Positions 36,741-46,483 of a stretch of 64,000 bases of DNA are shown here, in pieces (within the stretch, counting starts at the first letter, position 1; every line of letters begins with the position of its first letter). The DNA lies in assembly GCA_903832625.1 (NCBI GenBank), contig CAILCI010000033.1, positions 1 through 64,000 of the forward strand, given 5' to 3'. Both the position numbers and the translations under genes were made by a program. Origin of the DNA: an uncultured Burkholderiales bacterium. Its GTDB lineage: Bacteria; Pseudomonadota; Gammaproteobacteria; Burkholderiales; Burkholderiaceae_C. A model generated the notes under the pieces. It saw only the letters and a program-made list of their open reading frames with translations, searched no databases and had not been told where the DNA came from.

Positions 36741-36744
36741 CACC

Positions 36745-37230
36745 ATGACTCAACTCAGCCAATTTGAAGCACAACGCATTGACGGCACGCCACTTAAGTT
36801 TTCTGAGCTGCAAGGCAAGGTTGTTTTGATCGTTAACACCGCCAGCGCTTGCGGCTTTACGCCTCAGTTTGAAGGTCTGCAAAAGCTGCACGAACACTAT
36901 GCCGCACAAGGCCTAGAAGTGATTGGCTTTCCGTGCAACCAATTCGGCGGCCAAGACCCTGCCAGCAACACAGAAATTGGCGCTTTTTGCCAAAAAAATT
37001 ACGGCGTCAACTTCACCATGATGGAGAAGATCGATGTCAACGGCGATCAAGCGCATCCCATCTACCAATGGCTCAAGCAAGAAGCCACGGGCATTTTGGG
37101 CAGCAAAGCCATCAAGTGGAACTTCACCAAGTTCTTGATTGGTAAAAACGGGTTGGTGCTCAAACGCTATGCGCCGCTGGATAAGCCTGAAAAGTTGGCG
37201 CGAGACATTGAGACAGCGCTAGCAGCTTAA
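36745..37230 (+). CDS. Glutathione peroxidase family protein
   Basis: The 161-residue protein is a cysteine-type peroxidase. Peroxidatic Cys36 lies in NTASACGFTPQ, the resolving region has FPCNQFGGQ and the catalytic tetrad is completed by WNFTKF. Bacterial BtuE-like members often use thioredoxin or glutathione and remove organic hydroperoxides. Coupling to lplT (4 nt upstream) suggests defence against lipid peroxides. Confidence 0.93.
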   Translation: MTQLSQFEAQRIDGTPLKFSELQGKVVLIVNTASACGFTPQFEGLQKLHEHYAAQGLEVIGFPCNQFGGQDPASNTEIGAFCQKNYGVNFTMMEKIDVNGDQAHPIYQWLKQEATGILGSKAIKWNFTKFLIGKNGLVLKRYAPLDKPEKLARDIETALAA

Positions 37231-37243
37231 ACACTCGGCGTGA

Positions 37244-38497
37244 TCACGCCTCTTGCGTCAGCACGCCATCCAACATCTCCACCCAATGCCGCACCGGCGT
37301 GGCCGTGCCGCTTTGCAAATGGGTGATGCAGCCCACATTGGCGCTCACAATGCCGCTGGGCTGCGAGGCTTGTAAATGCCCCAGCTTGCGGTCGCGCAGG
37401 CTGTACGCCATGTCTGGGTTGAGCACGCTGTAAGTGCCAGCCGAGCCGCAGCACAAATGCGGCTCCACAGCCGCGGTCTGCACCGCAAAACCCAAGTCGC
37501 CCAAGTGCTTTTCGACGCCACCTTTGAGTTGCTGGCCATGTTGCAGGGTGCAAGGTGGGTGAAACACTTGTTGCCCTGCTTGCGCTAATTTCGCGCCATC
37601 TATTTTGGGTTTCAGCACGCTCACCAATTCGGGCAGCAGTTCGCTCAAATCTTTCGTGAGCTCGCTGATGCGCTGGGCTTTGGCCGCGTAAGCCACATCG
37701 TTGCGCAGCACATGGCCATAGTCTTTGACCATGACGCCGCAGCCCGAGGCATTCATCACAAGGGCTTCGACGGCTTGTGCATTTTCTGGCGCAACAAACG
37801 GCCACCAAGCGTCGATGTTGGCGCGCATTTGCACCAAAGCCTGGTCTTGGTCGTTCAAATGAAATTTCACAGCGCCGCAGCAGCCTGCCGCTGGCGCAAT
37901 CACAGTTTGAATGCCTGCCGCATCCAGCACACGCGCGGTGGCGCTGTTGATATTGGGCAGCATGGCGGGCTGTACGCACCCGGCCAGCATCAGCACTTTG
38001 CGCGCATGTGTTTTTGTCGGCCAAACGCCTGCGTCTTGGGGGGCAGGCACTTTGGCCTTGAGGGACGCGGGCAACAAGCCACGCACGGCTTGACCCAGCT
38101 TCATCGCCGGCGCAAACAAGGGCGAAGGCAAACCTTCTTTCAATGCCCAGCGCACAGCGCGTTCGCCCAAGGGGCGTTTGACTTTTTGATCGACCAGTTT
38201 GCGGCCAATGTCCACCAAATGGCCGTATTGCACGCCGCTGGGGCAAGTGCTTTCGCAATTGCGGCAGGTCAGGCAACGGTCTAAATGCTGTTGTGTGGCG
38301 CGGGTGGGCTCCGCACCTTCAAGCACTTGCTTCATGAGGTAGATGCGCCCACGCGGACCGTCCAACTCGTCGCCCAGCAATTGGTAAGTGGGGCAAGTGG
38401 CGGTGCAAAAACCGCAGTGCACACATTTGCGCAGAATAGCTTCGGCTTCGCGGCCTTCTGGCGTGTTTTGGTATTCGGGGGCGAGATGGGTTTGCAT
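37244..38497 (-). CDS. glcF: Glycolate oxidase iron-sulfur subunit
   Basis: The 417-residue protein has two ferredoxin-type 4Fe-4S motifs, CVHCGFCTATCPT (residues about 28-40) and CLTCRNCESTCPS (about 79-91), and two CCG domains (AAGCCGAVKFH; CCGSAGTYS). It passes electrons from the FAD subunits to the respiratory chain during glycolate oxidation to glyoxylate. It lies 11 nt after glcE. glcD is not in the window. Confidence 0.94.
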   Translation of the reverse strand: MQTHLAPEYQNTPEGREAEAILRKCVHCGFCTATCPTYQLLGDELDGPRGRIYLMKQVLEGAEPTRATQQHLDRCLTCRNCESTCPSGVQYGHLVDIGRKLVDQKVKRPLGERAVRWALKEGLPSPLFAPAMKLGQAVRGLLPASLKAKVPAPQDAGVWPTKTHARKVLMLAGCVQPAMLPNINSATARVLDAAGIQTVIAPAAGCCGAVKFHLNDQDQALVQMRANIDAWWPFVAPENAQAVEALVMNASGCGVMVKDYGHVLRNDVAYAAKAQRISELTKDLSELLPELVSVLKPKIDGAKLAQAGQQVFHPPCTLQHGQQLKGGVEKHLGDLGFAVQTAAVEPHLCCGSAGTYSVLNPDMAYSLRDRKLGHLQASQPSGIVSANVGCITHLQSGTATPVRHWVEMLDGVLTQEA

Positions 38498-38508
38498 GGT
38501 GTGAGGCT

Positions 38509-39657
38509 TTAAACGCGACCGGGGTTGAACACGCCCGCTGGATCAAATTGATGATTCAACTCGGCTTGAATGCGTTGCTGCACGGCCTCTAGCGGGCTAA
38601 ACACACCCACGGCTTTGTCGGCCTCGCCATGCTGAGCGCTGGTTCTGAACAAGGTGGCGTGACCGCCCACTTGTTGGGCGACTTGGCGCAAAGCCTCAGC
38701 CCGCGCAGCGCTTGCCCATAGCCAACGCTGTGCGCCGTGCCATTCCACATAGCAGTGTTCGCCAACGCCCAAGCTGGCCAAATCGGGCGTGGTTTGCGGC
38801 ACAGACAAGCGCCACAAGCACGCATCGGCGCTGGGAGCTTGGGTGAAAAAAGGCAAGCTTTGTTCGGTGCTGGCTTGCCAGTCGGCTTGCGCTTCTGAGC
38901 CCATGCGCGTCACTTTAGCCGCCAAAGCTTGGCCCTCGGCGCTCATTTTGACGACAGCCGCCTCCACCGCAGCAGCCGCGCCGCGCAAGCGCACGTACAA
39001 CATGTTTTTGCCTGAAGTCGCATCGTGCAGCCACGCGCTGGCGTTCAACGGCAGCGGCTGGCCGCCCCAGCGGTTGAGCGCATCCAGCGCTTGCTGCTGG
39101 CGCAAGCCTTCAAAAGCCAAAGTCGCTTCGCCTGCGGCCACGGGCAACACTTTGAGAGACACCTCGGTGATCAACGCCAATTGCCCCATGCTGCCCGCCA
39201 TCAAACGCGACACGTCATAGCCCGCCACGTTTTTCATGACTTGGCCGCCATAGGTCAGGTCTTCGCCTTTGCCGTTCAAGACGCGAATGCCCAGCACAAA
39301 GTCGCGCACCGTGCCCACGCTGGCACGCGATGCGCCCGCCAAACCCGCAGCCACCATGCCGCCTACGGTGGCTGTGTCGCCAAAGTGGGGGGGCTCAAAA
39401 GCCAAGCATTGGCCTTTCTCGGCCAACAAGTGTTCGACTTCTCGCAACGACGTTCCTGCACGCACAGTCATCACCAATTCGCTGGGCTCATAGCTGATCA
39501 CGCCTTGGTAGGCGCGCGTGTCGAGCACTTCGCCTTGCAGCGTTTGGCCGTAAAAATCTTTGCTACCGCCGCCGCGAATGCGCAGAGGCGTTTTGGAGTG
39601 AGCGGCAGCGCGAATGCGCTGCGCGAAGTCGTCGAGTGTGGCTTGCATGGCTGTCAT
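38509..39657 (-). CDS. glcE: Glycolate oxidase FAD-binding subunit
   Basis: The 382-residue protein has an FAD-binding PCMH-type domain, visible in LVMTVRAGTSL, VGGMVAAGLAG and YDVSRLMAGSMGQLALI, and a VFNPGRV C-terminus. GlcE works with GlcD and GlcF. The start may be at 39657 or three codons downstream; both give the family N-terminus (MQATLDDFAQRIR). Confidence 0.93.
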   Translation of the reverse strand: MTAMQATLDDFAQRIRAAAHSKTPLRIRGGGSKDFYGQTLQGEVLDTRAYQGVISYEPSELVMTVRAGTSLREVEHLLAEKGQCLAFEPPHFGDTATVGGMVAAGLAGASRASVGTVRDFVLGIRVLNGKGEDLTYGGQVMKNVAGYDVSRLMAGSMGQLALITEVSLKVLPVAAGEATLAFEGLRQQQALDALNRWGGQPLPLNASAWLHDATSGKNMLYVRLRGAAAAVEAAVVKMSAEGQALAAKVTRMGSEAQADWQASTEQSLPFFTQAPSADACLWRLSVPQTTPDLASLGVGEHCYVEWHGAQRWLWASAARAEALRQVAQQVGGHATLFRTSAQHGEADKAVGVFSPLEAVQQRIQAELNHQFDPAGVFNPGRV

Positions 39658-39707
39658 GTTAGCGGCTCACCGACATGTGGTTTTTGAATTTTTTGAACAA
39701 GAGTCTC

Positions 39708-39738
39708 AAAAATAAAAAAGGCCCGCTTGCGCGGGCCT
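39708..39738 (-). terminator. Intrinsic terminator of the torF-glnK-amtB operon
   Basis: AGGCCCGC (39719-39726) and GCGGGCCT (39731-39738) form an 8-bp GC-rich stem with loop TTGC. On the minus strand the hairpin is followed by a T-rich tract (complement of AAAAATAAAAAA). It lies about 35 nt downstream of the amtB stop. Confidence 0.9.
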
Positions 39739-39773
39739 GAAAGTCCAAGGAAAACCTTTAGAGCTTTGATTGC

Positions 39774-41264
39774 TTAACGGTGATAAGCCGTTTCGCCGTG
39801 TGAACTGATGTCCAGACCTTCGCGTTCTTCTTCTTCGCTCACGCGCAGACCCAACACGATGTCCACCAATTTGTAGGCAATGTAGGAGACCACGCCCGAC
39901 CAGACCAAAGTGGTCACCACAGCTTGGAATTGAATCCAAACTTGGTTGGTGATGGAGTAGTCAGCGGCCACGGCATTGGCCACGTAGTCATAGACGCCTG
40001 TGCCGCCCAAAGCTGGGGATGCAAACACGCCAGTCAACAAAGCGCCCAAGATGCCGCCCACGCCGTGCACGCCGAAGACGTCCAAGGAGTCGTCCGCACC
40101 AATCAGGTGTTTCAAACCATTGACACCCCACAAGCAGATGAAGCCAGCGAGCAAGCCAATCACGATGGCACCCATGGGTCCCACGAAACCGCAAGCAGGT
40201 GTAATCGCAACCAAGCCAGCCACAGCACCAGAGGCTGCGCCCAACATAGAAGCTTTGCCTTTAGACAACGCTTCACCAGCGATCCAGCTCAAAGTTGCAG
40301 CAGCAGTCGCCACCAAGGTGTTGACGAAGGCCAAAGCGGTCACGCCATTGGCTTCCAAGTTAGAACCAGCGTTGAAGCCGAACCAACCCACCCACAGCAA
40401 GGATGCGCCCACCATGGTCAATGTCAGGCTGTGTGGCGCCATGGCTTCTTTGCCGTAGCCCACGCGTTTGCCGATCACGAAAGCACCCACCAAACCAGCC
40501 ACAGCCGCGTTGATGTGCACCACTGTTCCGCCTGCGAAGTCCAGAGCGCCTTTGGCCCACAACCAGCCAGCAGCGGCAGTCACTTTGTCCAAAGAAGCAG
40601 CGTCGGTGATGGCGTCAGGGCCGTCCCAATACCAAACCATGTGCGCGATGGGCATGTAGCTAAATGTGAACCACAACACGCAGAACAAGACCACAGCCGA
40701 GAAACGAGCGCGTTCAGCAAATGCGCCCACGATCAAGGTGCAGGTGATGGCAGCGAAAGTGGCTTGGAAAGCGGCAAAGGTGAATTCAGGAATCACAACG
40801 CCTTTGCTGAAGGTTGCAGCCACGGAGTCAGGTGTGATGCCTTTGAAGAACAGTTTGTCCAAGCTGCCAATGAAAGGGTTGCTTGCTGTAAACGTCAAGC
40901 TGTAGCCATACAAGACCCACAAGACGTAAATCACAGAAGTCACCACAAACACTTGCATCAAGATGGACAGCATGTTTTTGCTGCGCACCAAGCCGCCGTA
41001 GAACAAGGCAAGGCCTGGGATGGTCATCAAAATCACCAACACGGTGGCGACCGTCATCCAAGCGGTATCGCCTTTGTTGGGCACAGGTGCGGGAGCAGCT
41101 GCGGCTTCAGCGGTGGCTGGAGCAGCGGTTGCGGCAGCGGCAGGAGCTGCATCAGCTTTGGCAACAGCAGCAGGAGCCGCCGCGGGTGCAGTTTGTGCCA
41201 TGGCGACGGAGCCGCCAAACCACAAACCCAAGCCCAGTGCGAGAGAGGCTAAAAGTTTTTTCAT
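39774..41264 (-). CDS. amtB: Ammonium transporter
   Basis: The 496-residue protein has a cleavable signal peptide (residues 1-23), an Ala-rich periplasmic linker (about 24-60) and about 11 helices of the Amt/Rh fold. The pore motif regions are visible in ALFYGGLVRSKN and HINAAVAGLVGAF (twin-His region). AmtB conducts ammonium and is blocked by GlnK when nitrogen is plentiful. An GAGGAA site precedes the ATG. It follows glnK by 15 nt. Confidence 0.95.
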   Translation of the reverse strand: MKKLLASLALGLGLWFGGSVAMAQTAPAAAPAAVAKADAAPAAAATAAPATAEAAAAPAPVPNKGDTAWMTVATVLVILMTIPGLALFYGGLVRSKNMLSILMQVFVVTSVIYVLWVLYGYSLTFTASNPFIGSLDKLFFKGITPDSVAATFSKGVVIPEFTFAAFQATFAAITCTLIVGAFAERARFSAVVLFCVLWFTFSYMPIAHMVWYWDGPDAITDAASLDKVTAAAGWLWAKGALDFAGGTVVHINAAVAGLVGAFVIGKRVGYGKEAMAPHSLTLTMVGASLLWVGWFGFNAGSNLEANGVTALAFVNTLVATAAATLSWIAGEALSKGKASMLGAASGAVAGLVAITPACGFVGPMGAIVIGLLAGFICLWGVNGLKHLIGADDSLDVFGVHGVGGILGALLTGVFASPALGGTGVYDYVANAVAADYSITNQVWIQFQAVVTTLVWSGVVSYIAYKLVDIVLGLRVSEEEEREGLDISSHGETAYHR

Positions 41265-41279
41265 GATGGGTAATTCCTC

Positions 41280-42445
<1,166 letters not shown>

Positions 42446-42489
42446 TTGTTTTCTCCGATTGAATTTGAAAAAAAGGACAGAAGTACTTA

Positions 42490-42504
42490 GCAGAGTTCAT
42501 GCCA
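42490..42504 (-). promoter_or_regulatory. Sigma-54 promoter of torF-glnK-amtB
   Basis: On the minus strand TGGCATGAACTCTGC has GG and GC spaced 12 nt start to start as in TGGCAC-N5-TTGC, with one deviation in each element. The predicted start is near 42478, about 33 nt before torF. Nitrogen-dependent control fits the operon. Confidence 0.7.
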
Positions 42505-42586
42505 ATGTTGCAATCGAGAAAACAGCGCGTAAATCTCTACTTTCAACCCAATTTGATGCAGTAATCTCGGACTCTTATCGTTTTTA

Positions 42587-42603
42587 TGCGCTTTTTTGGT
42601 GCA
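42587..42603. promoter_or_regulatory. NtrC-like enhancer site
   Basis: TGCGCTTTTTTGGTGCA matches the NtrC palindrome TGCACY-N5-GGTGCA except for two positions in the left half. It is about 110 nt upstream of the predicted sigma-54 start, a usual enhancer distance, and just ahead of comM on the other side. Confidence 0.55.
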
Positions 42604-42641
42604 GTTTTTTGAGTTTCACGCTCAGTTTTGGGGATTTTTGC

Positions 42642-44183
42642 ATGTCTTTAGCGCTTATATATAGCCGCTCACTTTTGGGTTTACAGGCACACAGCGTCAC
42701 GGTTGAGGTTCATTTGGCCAACGGATTGCCCAGTTTTACCTTGGTCGGCTTGGCCGATACAGAAGTCAAAGAAGCCCGCGAGCGGGTGCGTTGCGCCTTA
42801 CAAAATTCGGGGTTTGAGTTCCCACACAATAAGCGCATCACGGTCAACCTTGCACCCGCCGATTTGCCCAAAGATTCGGGGCGTTTCGATTTGCCCATTG
42901 CTTTGGGTATCTTGGCCGCTGCGGGCGAGCTCGACGTGGAAGCGCTCAAACACTACGAATTTGCGGGCGAATTGTCTTTGTCGGGCGATTTGCGGCCTGT
43001 GCGCGGCGCGCTGGCCATGAGTTTGGCACTGCATTTGGCCAAAGTGCGCTCGCGCTTGGTCTTGCCTGCGATCAGCGCAGAAGAGGCGGCTTTGGTGCCT
43101 TCCACCGAAGTCTACCGAGCGCTCACGCTGTGCGATGTGGTGGCGCAATTCAAGCTGCCCAGCCCAAATGAAGCGCCGCCTGAACCAAGCGAAGGCTGGT
43201 CGCGTATCATCGCCTCAGATTTGACACCGAAAAGCGCCAGTACCCCGTTTGATTTAGCCGATGTCAAAGGCCAAGCCAGCGCCCGCCGGGCCTTAGAAAT
43301 TGCCGCCGCTGGCGCGCATTCTTTGCTTTTGGTGGGGCCGCCTGGCAGCGGAAAATCCATGTTGGCGCAACGTTTCGCAGCGCTTTTGCCCGAAATGACG
43401 CTGGACGAAGCGCTGGAAAGCGCAGCCCTGCATAGCCTGAGCCAAGCCTTTGATCTTTCACAGTGGAGAATTCGCCCGACCCGCTCGCCGCATCACACCT
43501 GCACCTCAGTTGCCATGGTGGGTGGCGGGCGACCCGTGCGTCCTGGCGAGATTTCTCTCGCCCACAACGGCGTACTATTTTTAGACGAATTGCCCGAGTT
43601 TCCGCGCCGCGCACTTGAAGCGCTGCGTGAACCCTTAGAAAACGCTCGCATCACACTGGCGCGCGCCAATGTTCACACCGAGTTTCCGGCCAAGTTCCAA
43701 CTCATAGCAGCCATGAATCCTTGCCCATGCGGCTATTTAGGCGCAAGCCACAAAACCTGCCGCTGCACGCCCGATCAAATTTCGCGCTACCAAAGCAAAC
43801 TCAGCGGCCCATTGCTCGACCGCATTGACTTGCTGGTTGAAGTTCCCGCCTTGTCCAACGAAGTGCTGCTCCATCCAGCGCAAGGCGAGACCACCCAGCA
43901 GGTGCGCCAGCGCTGCCTACAAGCCAGACAACGCGCTTTGGAGCGACAAGGCTGCAGCAACCAAACATTGAACCATCAAGCGCTTGAACAGTTTGCGCAG
44001 CTCGATCCTGTGGCGCACACCTTTTTGCTCAACACCGCCAAACAACTCGGTTGGTCAGCGCGGAGCACCCATCGAGTGGTGCGCGTGGCACGCACCGTGG
44101 CCGACTTGGCCAGCAGCACCAGCATTCAAGTCGGCCACATTGCGGAGGCCGTGCAATACAGACGTGCACTGCCGCAAGCTTGA
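42642..44183 (+). CDS. comM: YifB/ComM-family AAA+ ATPase (Mg-chelatase-like)
   Basis: The 513-residue protein has an N-terminal Lon-like domain (residues about 1-165), a Mg-chelatase AAA+ module with Walker A GPPGSGKSML (about 229) and Walker B VLFLDELPEFPR, a zinc-type cluster (CPCGYLGASHKTCRC) and the C-terminal helical domain. ComM is a hexameric helicase promoting branch migration during natural transformation. The start at ATG 42642 gives the standard N-terminus; upstream in-frame codons are not conserved. Confidence 0.9.
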   Translation: MSLALIYSRSLLGLQAHSVTVEVHLANGLPSFTLVGLADTEVKEARERVRCALQNSGFEFPHNKRITVNLAPADLPKDSGRFDLPIALGILAAAGELDVEALKHYEFAGELSLSGDLRPVRGALAMSLALHLAKVRSRLVLPAISAEEAALVPSTEVYRALTLCDVVAQFKLPSPNEAPPEPSEGWSRIIASDLTPKSASTPFDLADVKGQASARRALEIAAAGAHSLLLVGPPGSGKSMLAQRFAALLPEMTLDEALESAALHSLSQAFDLSQWRIRPTRSPHHTCTSVAMVGGGRPVRPGEISLAHNGVLFLDELPEFPRRALEALREPLENARITLARANVHTEFPAKFQLIAAMNPCPCGYLGASHKTCRCTPDQISRYQSKLSGPLLDRIDLLVEVPALSNEVLLHPAQGETTQQVRQRCLQARQRALERQGCSNQTLNHQALEQFAQLDPVAHTFLLNTAKQLGWSARSTHRVVRVARTVADLASSTSIQVGHIAEAVQYRRALPQA

Positions 44184-44203
44184 CGCATTGATTGCGCTTT
44201 GGT

Positions 44204-44941
44204 TTATGCCACCGTGCCCAAAATCACACCCGCTTCGCGCAAGTCATTCAAAATATGAACGCCCTCGGCTTGCAAGTCTTGCGGGTTTTTGAGCTCAAAC
44301 CAAGCCGCCATAGCGGCCATGGCTTCTTGACCTGTCAAGCCCGATTTGAGCAAAGACACCAATTGCACCGTGAACAAATCTGTAGGCACCACTTGCAGCT
44401 CTTCGTTGTTGATGCGAAGCACCCACAGCACTGTGGTGGCAGGCTCGATGGGATCGCATTCTTTTTCAATGCTATGTACGGGCCAGTCAAAACTTGCATC
44501 TTCACGCGCAGGGTTGAGCACCACACGCTCACGCATCAAGTCGCCTGTAGGGTTGAACGCAGGTGTTTCCACATTCATGGCTGAGACGCGCCACTGCATC
44601 CACTCATATTGCGCAAAATTAGCAAACCAAGCAGGAATTTCTTCGGTTTTCGGAAACTCCGCCAAAAAGCATACAAACTCGTAGGGCAAATGGTTTTGCC
44701 GTGTGCCGTGCGTTGGCCAATGCCAATAAAAATGTTCGACCAGTTCACTCCAAGCCTGATTGCCCACCAATAAATGGCTGCGCACGAACACCAGCGCCAA
44801 AACTTCTTTGACGCGCGCAAAGCGAGCGCTTTGATAAATTTCCACGCTCTGGGGCGTGACGCCCTCTGGCCTTGGAAACACATGCGGTTGGCGCAAATGA
44901 CGCGCAAACTCGAACTGAAAATGTCTAAAGTCTTTCACCAC
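44204..44941 (-). CDS. DUF2063 (HvfC/BufC-like) protein
   Basis: The 245-residue protein carries the N-terminal DUF2063 domain (about 5-110; VEIYQSARFARVKEVLALVFV and FANFAQYEWMQWRV are typical) and a C-terminal winged-helix-like domain (about 160-240). Such proteins are obligate partners of DUF692/MNIO enzymes that modify cysteines in small peptides (bufferins, TglHI, MbnBC). Here it lies 12 nt downstream of a DUF692 protein on the same strand. Confidence 0.82.
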   Translation of the reverse strand: MVKDFRHFQFEFARHLRQPHVFPRPEGVTPQSVEIYQSARFARVKEVLALVFVRSHLLVGNQAWSELVEHFYWHWPTHGTRQNHLPYEFVCFLAEFPKTEEIPAWFANFAQYEWMQWRVSAMNVETPAFNPTGDLMRERVVLNPAREDASFDWPVHSIEKECDPIEPATTVLWVLRINNEELQVVPTDLFTVQLVSLLKSGLTGQEAMAAMAAWFELKNPQDLQAEGVHILNDLREAGVILGTVA

Positions 44942-44953
44942 AATATTTCTCCC

Positions 44954-45787
44954 TCAAACCTGCGCACGAAATTGCAAACGGGCAATTTGCCCCACATCCT
45001 CAACGCAGCTTGACCAATCGCTGGGTTGCGGTTGGTATTGCAAGCAAGTTGGCGTTTGCGGCTTGATCTTTTCTCCCAAACTCGCCAACAGCTGCCAAAC
45101 AGGCGCATTCACCGGCTCAAGACGCGAGGGCGTCAGCAGCCCATAAGCGCCTTGCGTGACGCCCGAGACCAACACATAGTTGACCAATTCAAGCGGCAAC
45201 TCATTCAAAAAGCTTTGCGCATCAAAGGCAAAGTTTTGGCTGTTGACATACAAGGCTGTGACGTCCAAATGCAATTTACAGTCCGCTTCTTTGACCACGG
45301 CCGCAATGAATTCAGCCTCATTGATTTGCGCATCGGGTGGCACCATGAAATGCGCGACGTTGCTCACGCCAATTTGCATGCCCAAGGCATCTTGCACTTG
45401 GGCAATGCGAGAAGCTGTCCAGCGCACAGCTTCGTAAGTGCCGGGAATTGGGAACGAGCCATACAAAGGCATGTCGTCGGCACTCCAAGCCAATTGCTCG
45501 GTCATAGAAGTGATTTTTTGTGCTTTGATGAAGCTCTTCAAATCTTGAATCAACTGGTGATCCAAAATGCCCGGCCCGCCCAAAGACAGACCGCGACCGT
45601 GACACGCAATTGGGTAGCGGTCACTTAATTTTTGCAGCGCGCTTGCGTACGAGCCGCCCAATCCAAGCCATTCTTCAGAGCAAATGGCGAGGAAATCTAA
45701 TGGCGGTATGGGTTCTTGCTCTAAAAGCTTCAAATTTACTGGGCGCAATGCCCAACCGGCGCCTTTAAGGTTTTTAGTTTGCATCAT
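44954..45787 (-). CDS. Divergent DUF692 (MNIO-family) protein, probably missing metal ligands
   Basis: The 277-residue protein aligns by eye with the DUF692 TIM barrel of multinuclear non-haem iron oxidases: RYPIACHGRGLSLGG (about 57-71), TEQLAWS (96-102), ASRIAQVQDALG (125-136), LDVTALYVNSQNFAFD (174-189). At positions where active members have metal ligands, it shows Cys/Ser for EVHPEN, Gln98 for the His of SEHLAW, Ser-Asn for ENP, Thr-Ala for DVNN, Gln184 for the following His, Val for IHLAGH and no His in the DTHGHPV segment. His63 and Asp175 remain. It is likely a pseudoenzyme or an enzyme with altered chemistry. No precursor peptide is adjacent. Confidence 0.75.
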   Translation of the reverse strand: MMQTKNLKGAGWALRPVNLKLLEQEPIPPLDFLAICSEEWLGLGGSYASALQKLSDRYPIACHGRGLSLGGPGILDHQLIQDLKSFIKAQKITSMTEQLAWSADDMPLYGSFPIPGTYEAVRWTASRIAQVQDALGMQIGVSNVAHFMVPPDAQINEAEFIAAVVKEADCKLHLDVTALYVNSQNFAFDAQSFLNELPLELVNYVLVSGVTQGAYGLLTPSRLEPVNAPVWQLLASLGEKIKPQTPTCLQYQPQPSDWSSCVEDVGQIARLQFRAQV

Positions 45788-45901
45788 ATTCTTTGTAGGA
45801 ATGAGTTGTTAAACAAATGAATCACGGGAGTAAATTCGCTGCAGCAAAGTAAATAGTTACGAAAGTAATCGCAAGTCGCAATCTTTGTGATTTTGACATC
45901 G

Positions 45902-46483
45902 ATGCTCACACTCATGAATACTCGCCTTCACACTGTTGAATCACAGTTGAACGCCTTGTGGCTCAAAGCCAAGGCGGGGGATGCGATCAGCTATTCATTG
46001 CTGCTGCACGAGTTGAGTCGCCACTTGCGAAGCTTTTTAAAACGTCGCTTGCAATCCAGAGTTCATGAGGTAGAGGACTTGGTGCAAGAGGTGTTGCTGG
46101 CCATTCATCAAAAACGTCACACTTATCAAGCAGATCAGCCATTGACCTCATGGGTGTACGCGATTGCGCGGTATAAATTGATTGATCACCTGCGCAGCTA
46201 TGCCCGCCGCGAAAGCCAGCAAGACGATATCGAAGACTGGCAAGACGAGCTGTGGGGTTATGACCCCAGCACGGCCAGCGATTCCAAAGGAATGCTCAAC
46301 AGTATGTTGTCAGAATTACCAGATAAACAACGATTGCCGATTCAATTGACCAAACTTGAGGGGCATAGTCTTGAAGAGTCGGCACGAATCACGGGACAAT
46401 CGTTGGCATCGGTCAAAGTAAATATTCACCGCGGTTTAAAAGACCTCAAGGAACTCGCCAAGAAATTGGGAGGTAATCCATGA
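45902..46483 (+). CDS. ECF-type RNA polymerase sigma factor
   Basis: The protein is about 193 residues, with sigma region 2 (EVEDLVQEVLLAIHQKRHTY ... LTSWVYAIARYKLIDHLR) and region 4 (SLEESARITGQSLASVKVNIHRG) and no region 3. Its stop overlaps the DUF1109 gene by 4 nt. ECF factors with a DUF1109 anti-sigma typically control MNIO/DUF2282 loci and respond to metals. The start may be 45902 or 45914; no clear ribosome site helps. Confidence 0.9.
   Translation: MLTLMNTRLHTVESQLNALWLKAKAGDAISYSLLLHELSRHLRSFLKRRLQSRVHEVEDLVQEVLLAIHQKRHTYQADQPLTSWVYAIARYKLIDHLRSYARRESQQDDIEDWQDELWGYDPSTASDSKGMLNSMLSELPDKQRLPIQLTKLEGHSLEESARITGQSLASVKVNIHRGLKDLKELAKKLGGNP

Noticed and set aside
37227-38276. A 349-codon open frame overlapping glcF in another frame on the same strand
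   Set aside because: It has Arg/Cys/Ala-biased composition and glcF in the other frame shows both 4Fe-4S motifs and full family length.
41024-41200. Ala-rich coding stretch as a possible tandem repeat in amtB
   Set aside because: It is an irregular low-complexity linker after the signal peptide, common in Burkholderiales AmtB proteins, not a true repeat.
39924-41252. A 442-codon open frame antisense to amtB
   Set aside because: It mirrors the amtB coding sequence, has a His/Gln/Ser-biased composition typical of shadow frames, and lacks a ribosome site or domain.
45788-45901. Search for a bufferin-type (DUF2282) precursor between the DUF692 gene and the sigma factor gene
   Set aside because: The 114-nt gap holds no start codon followed by a Cys-containing frame of suitable length.
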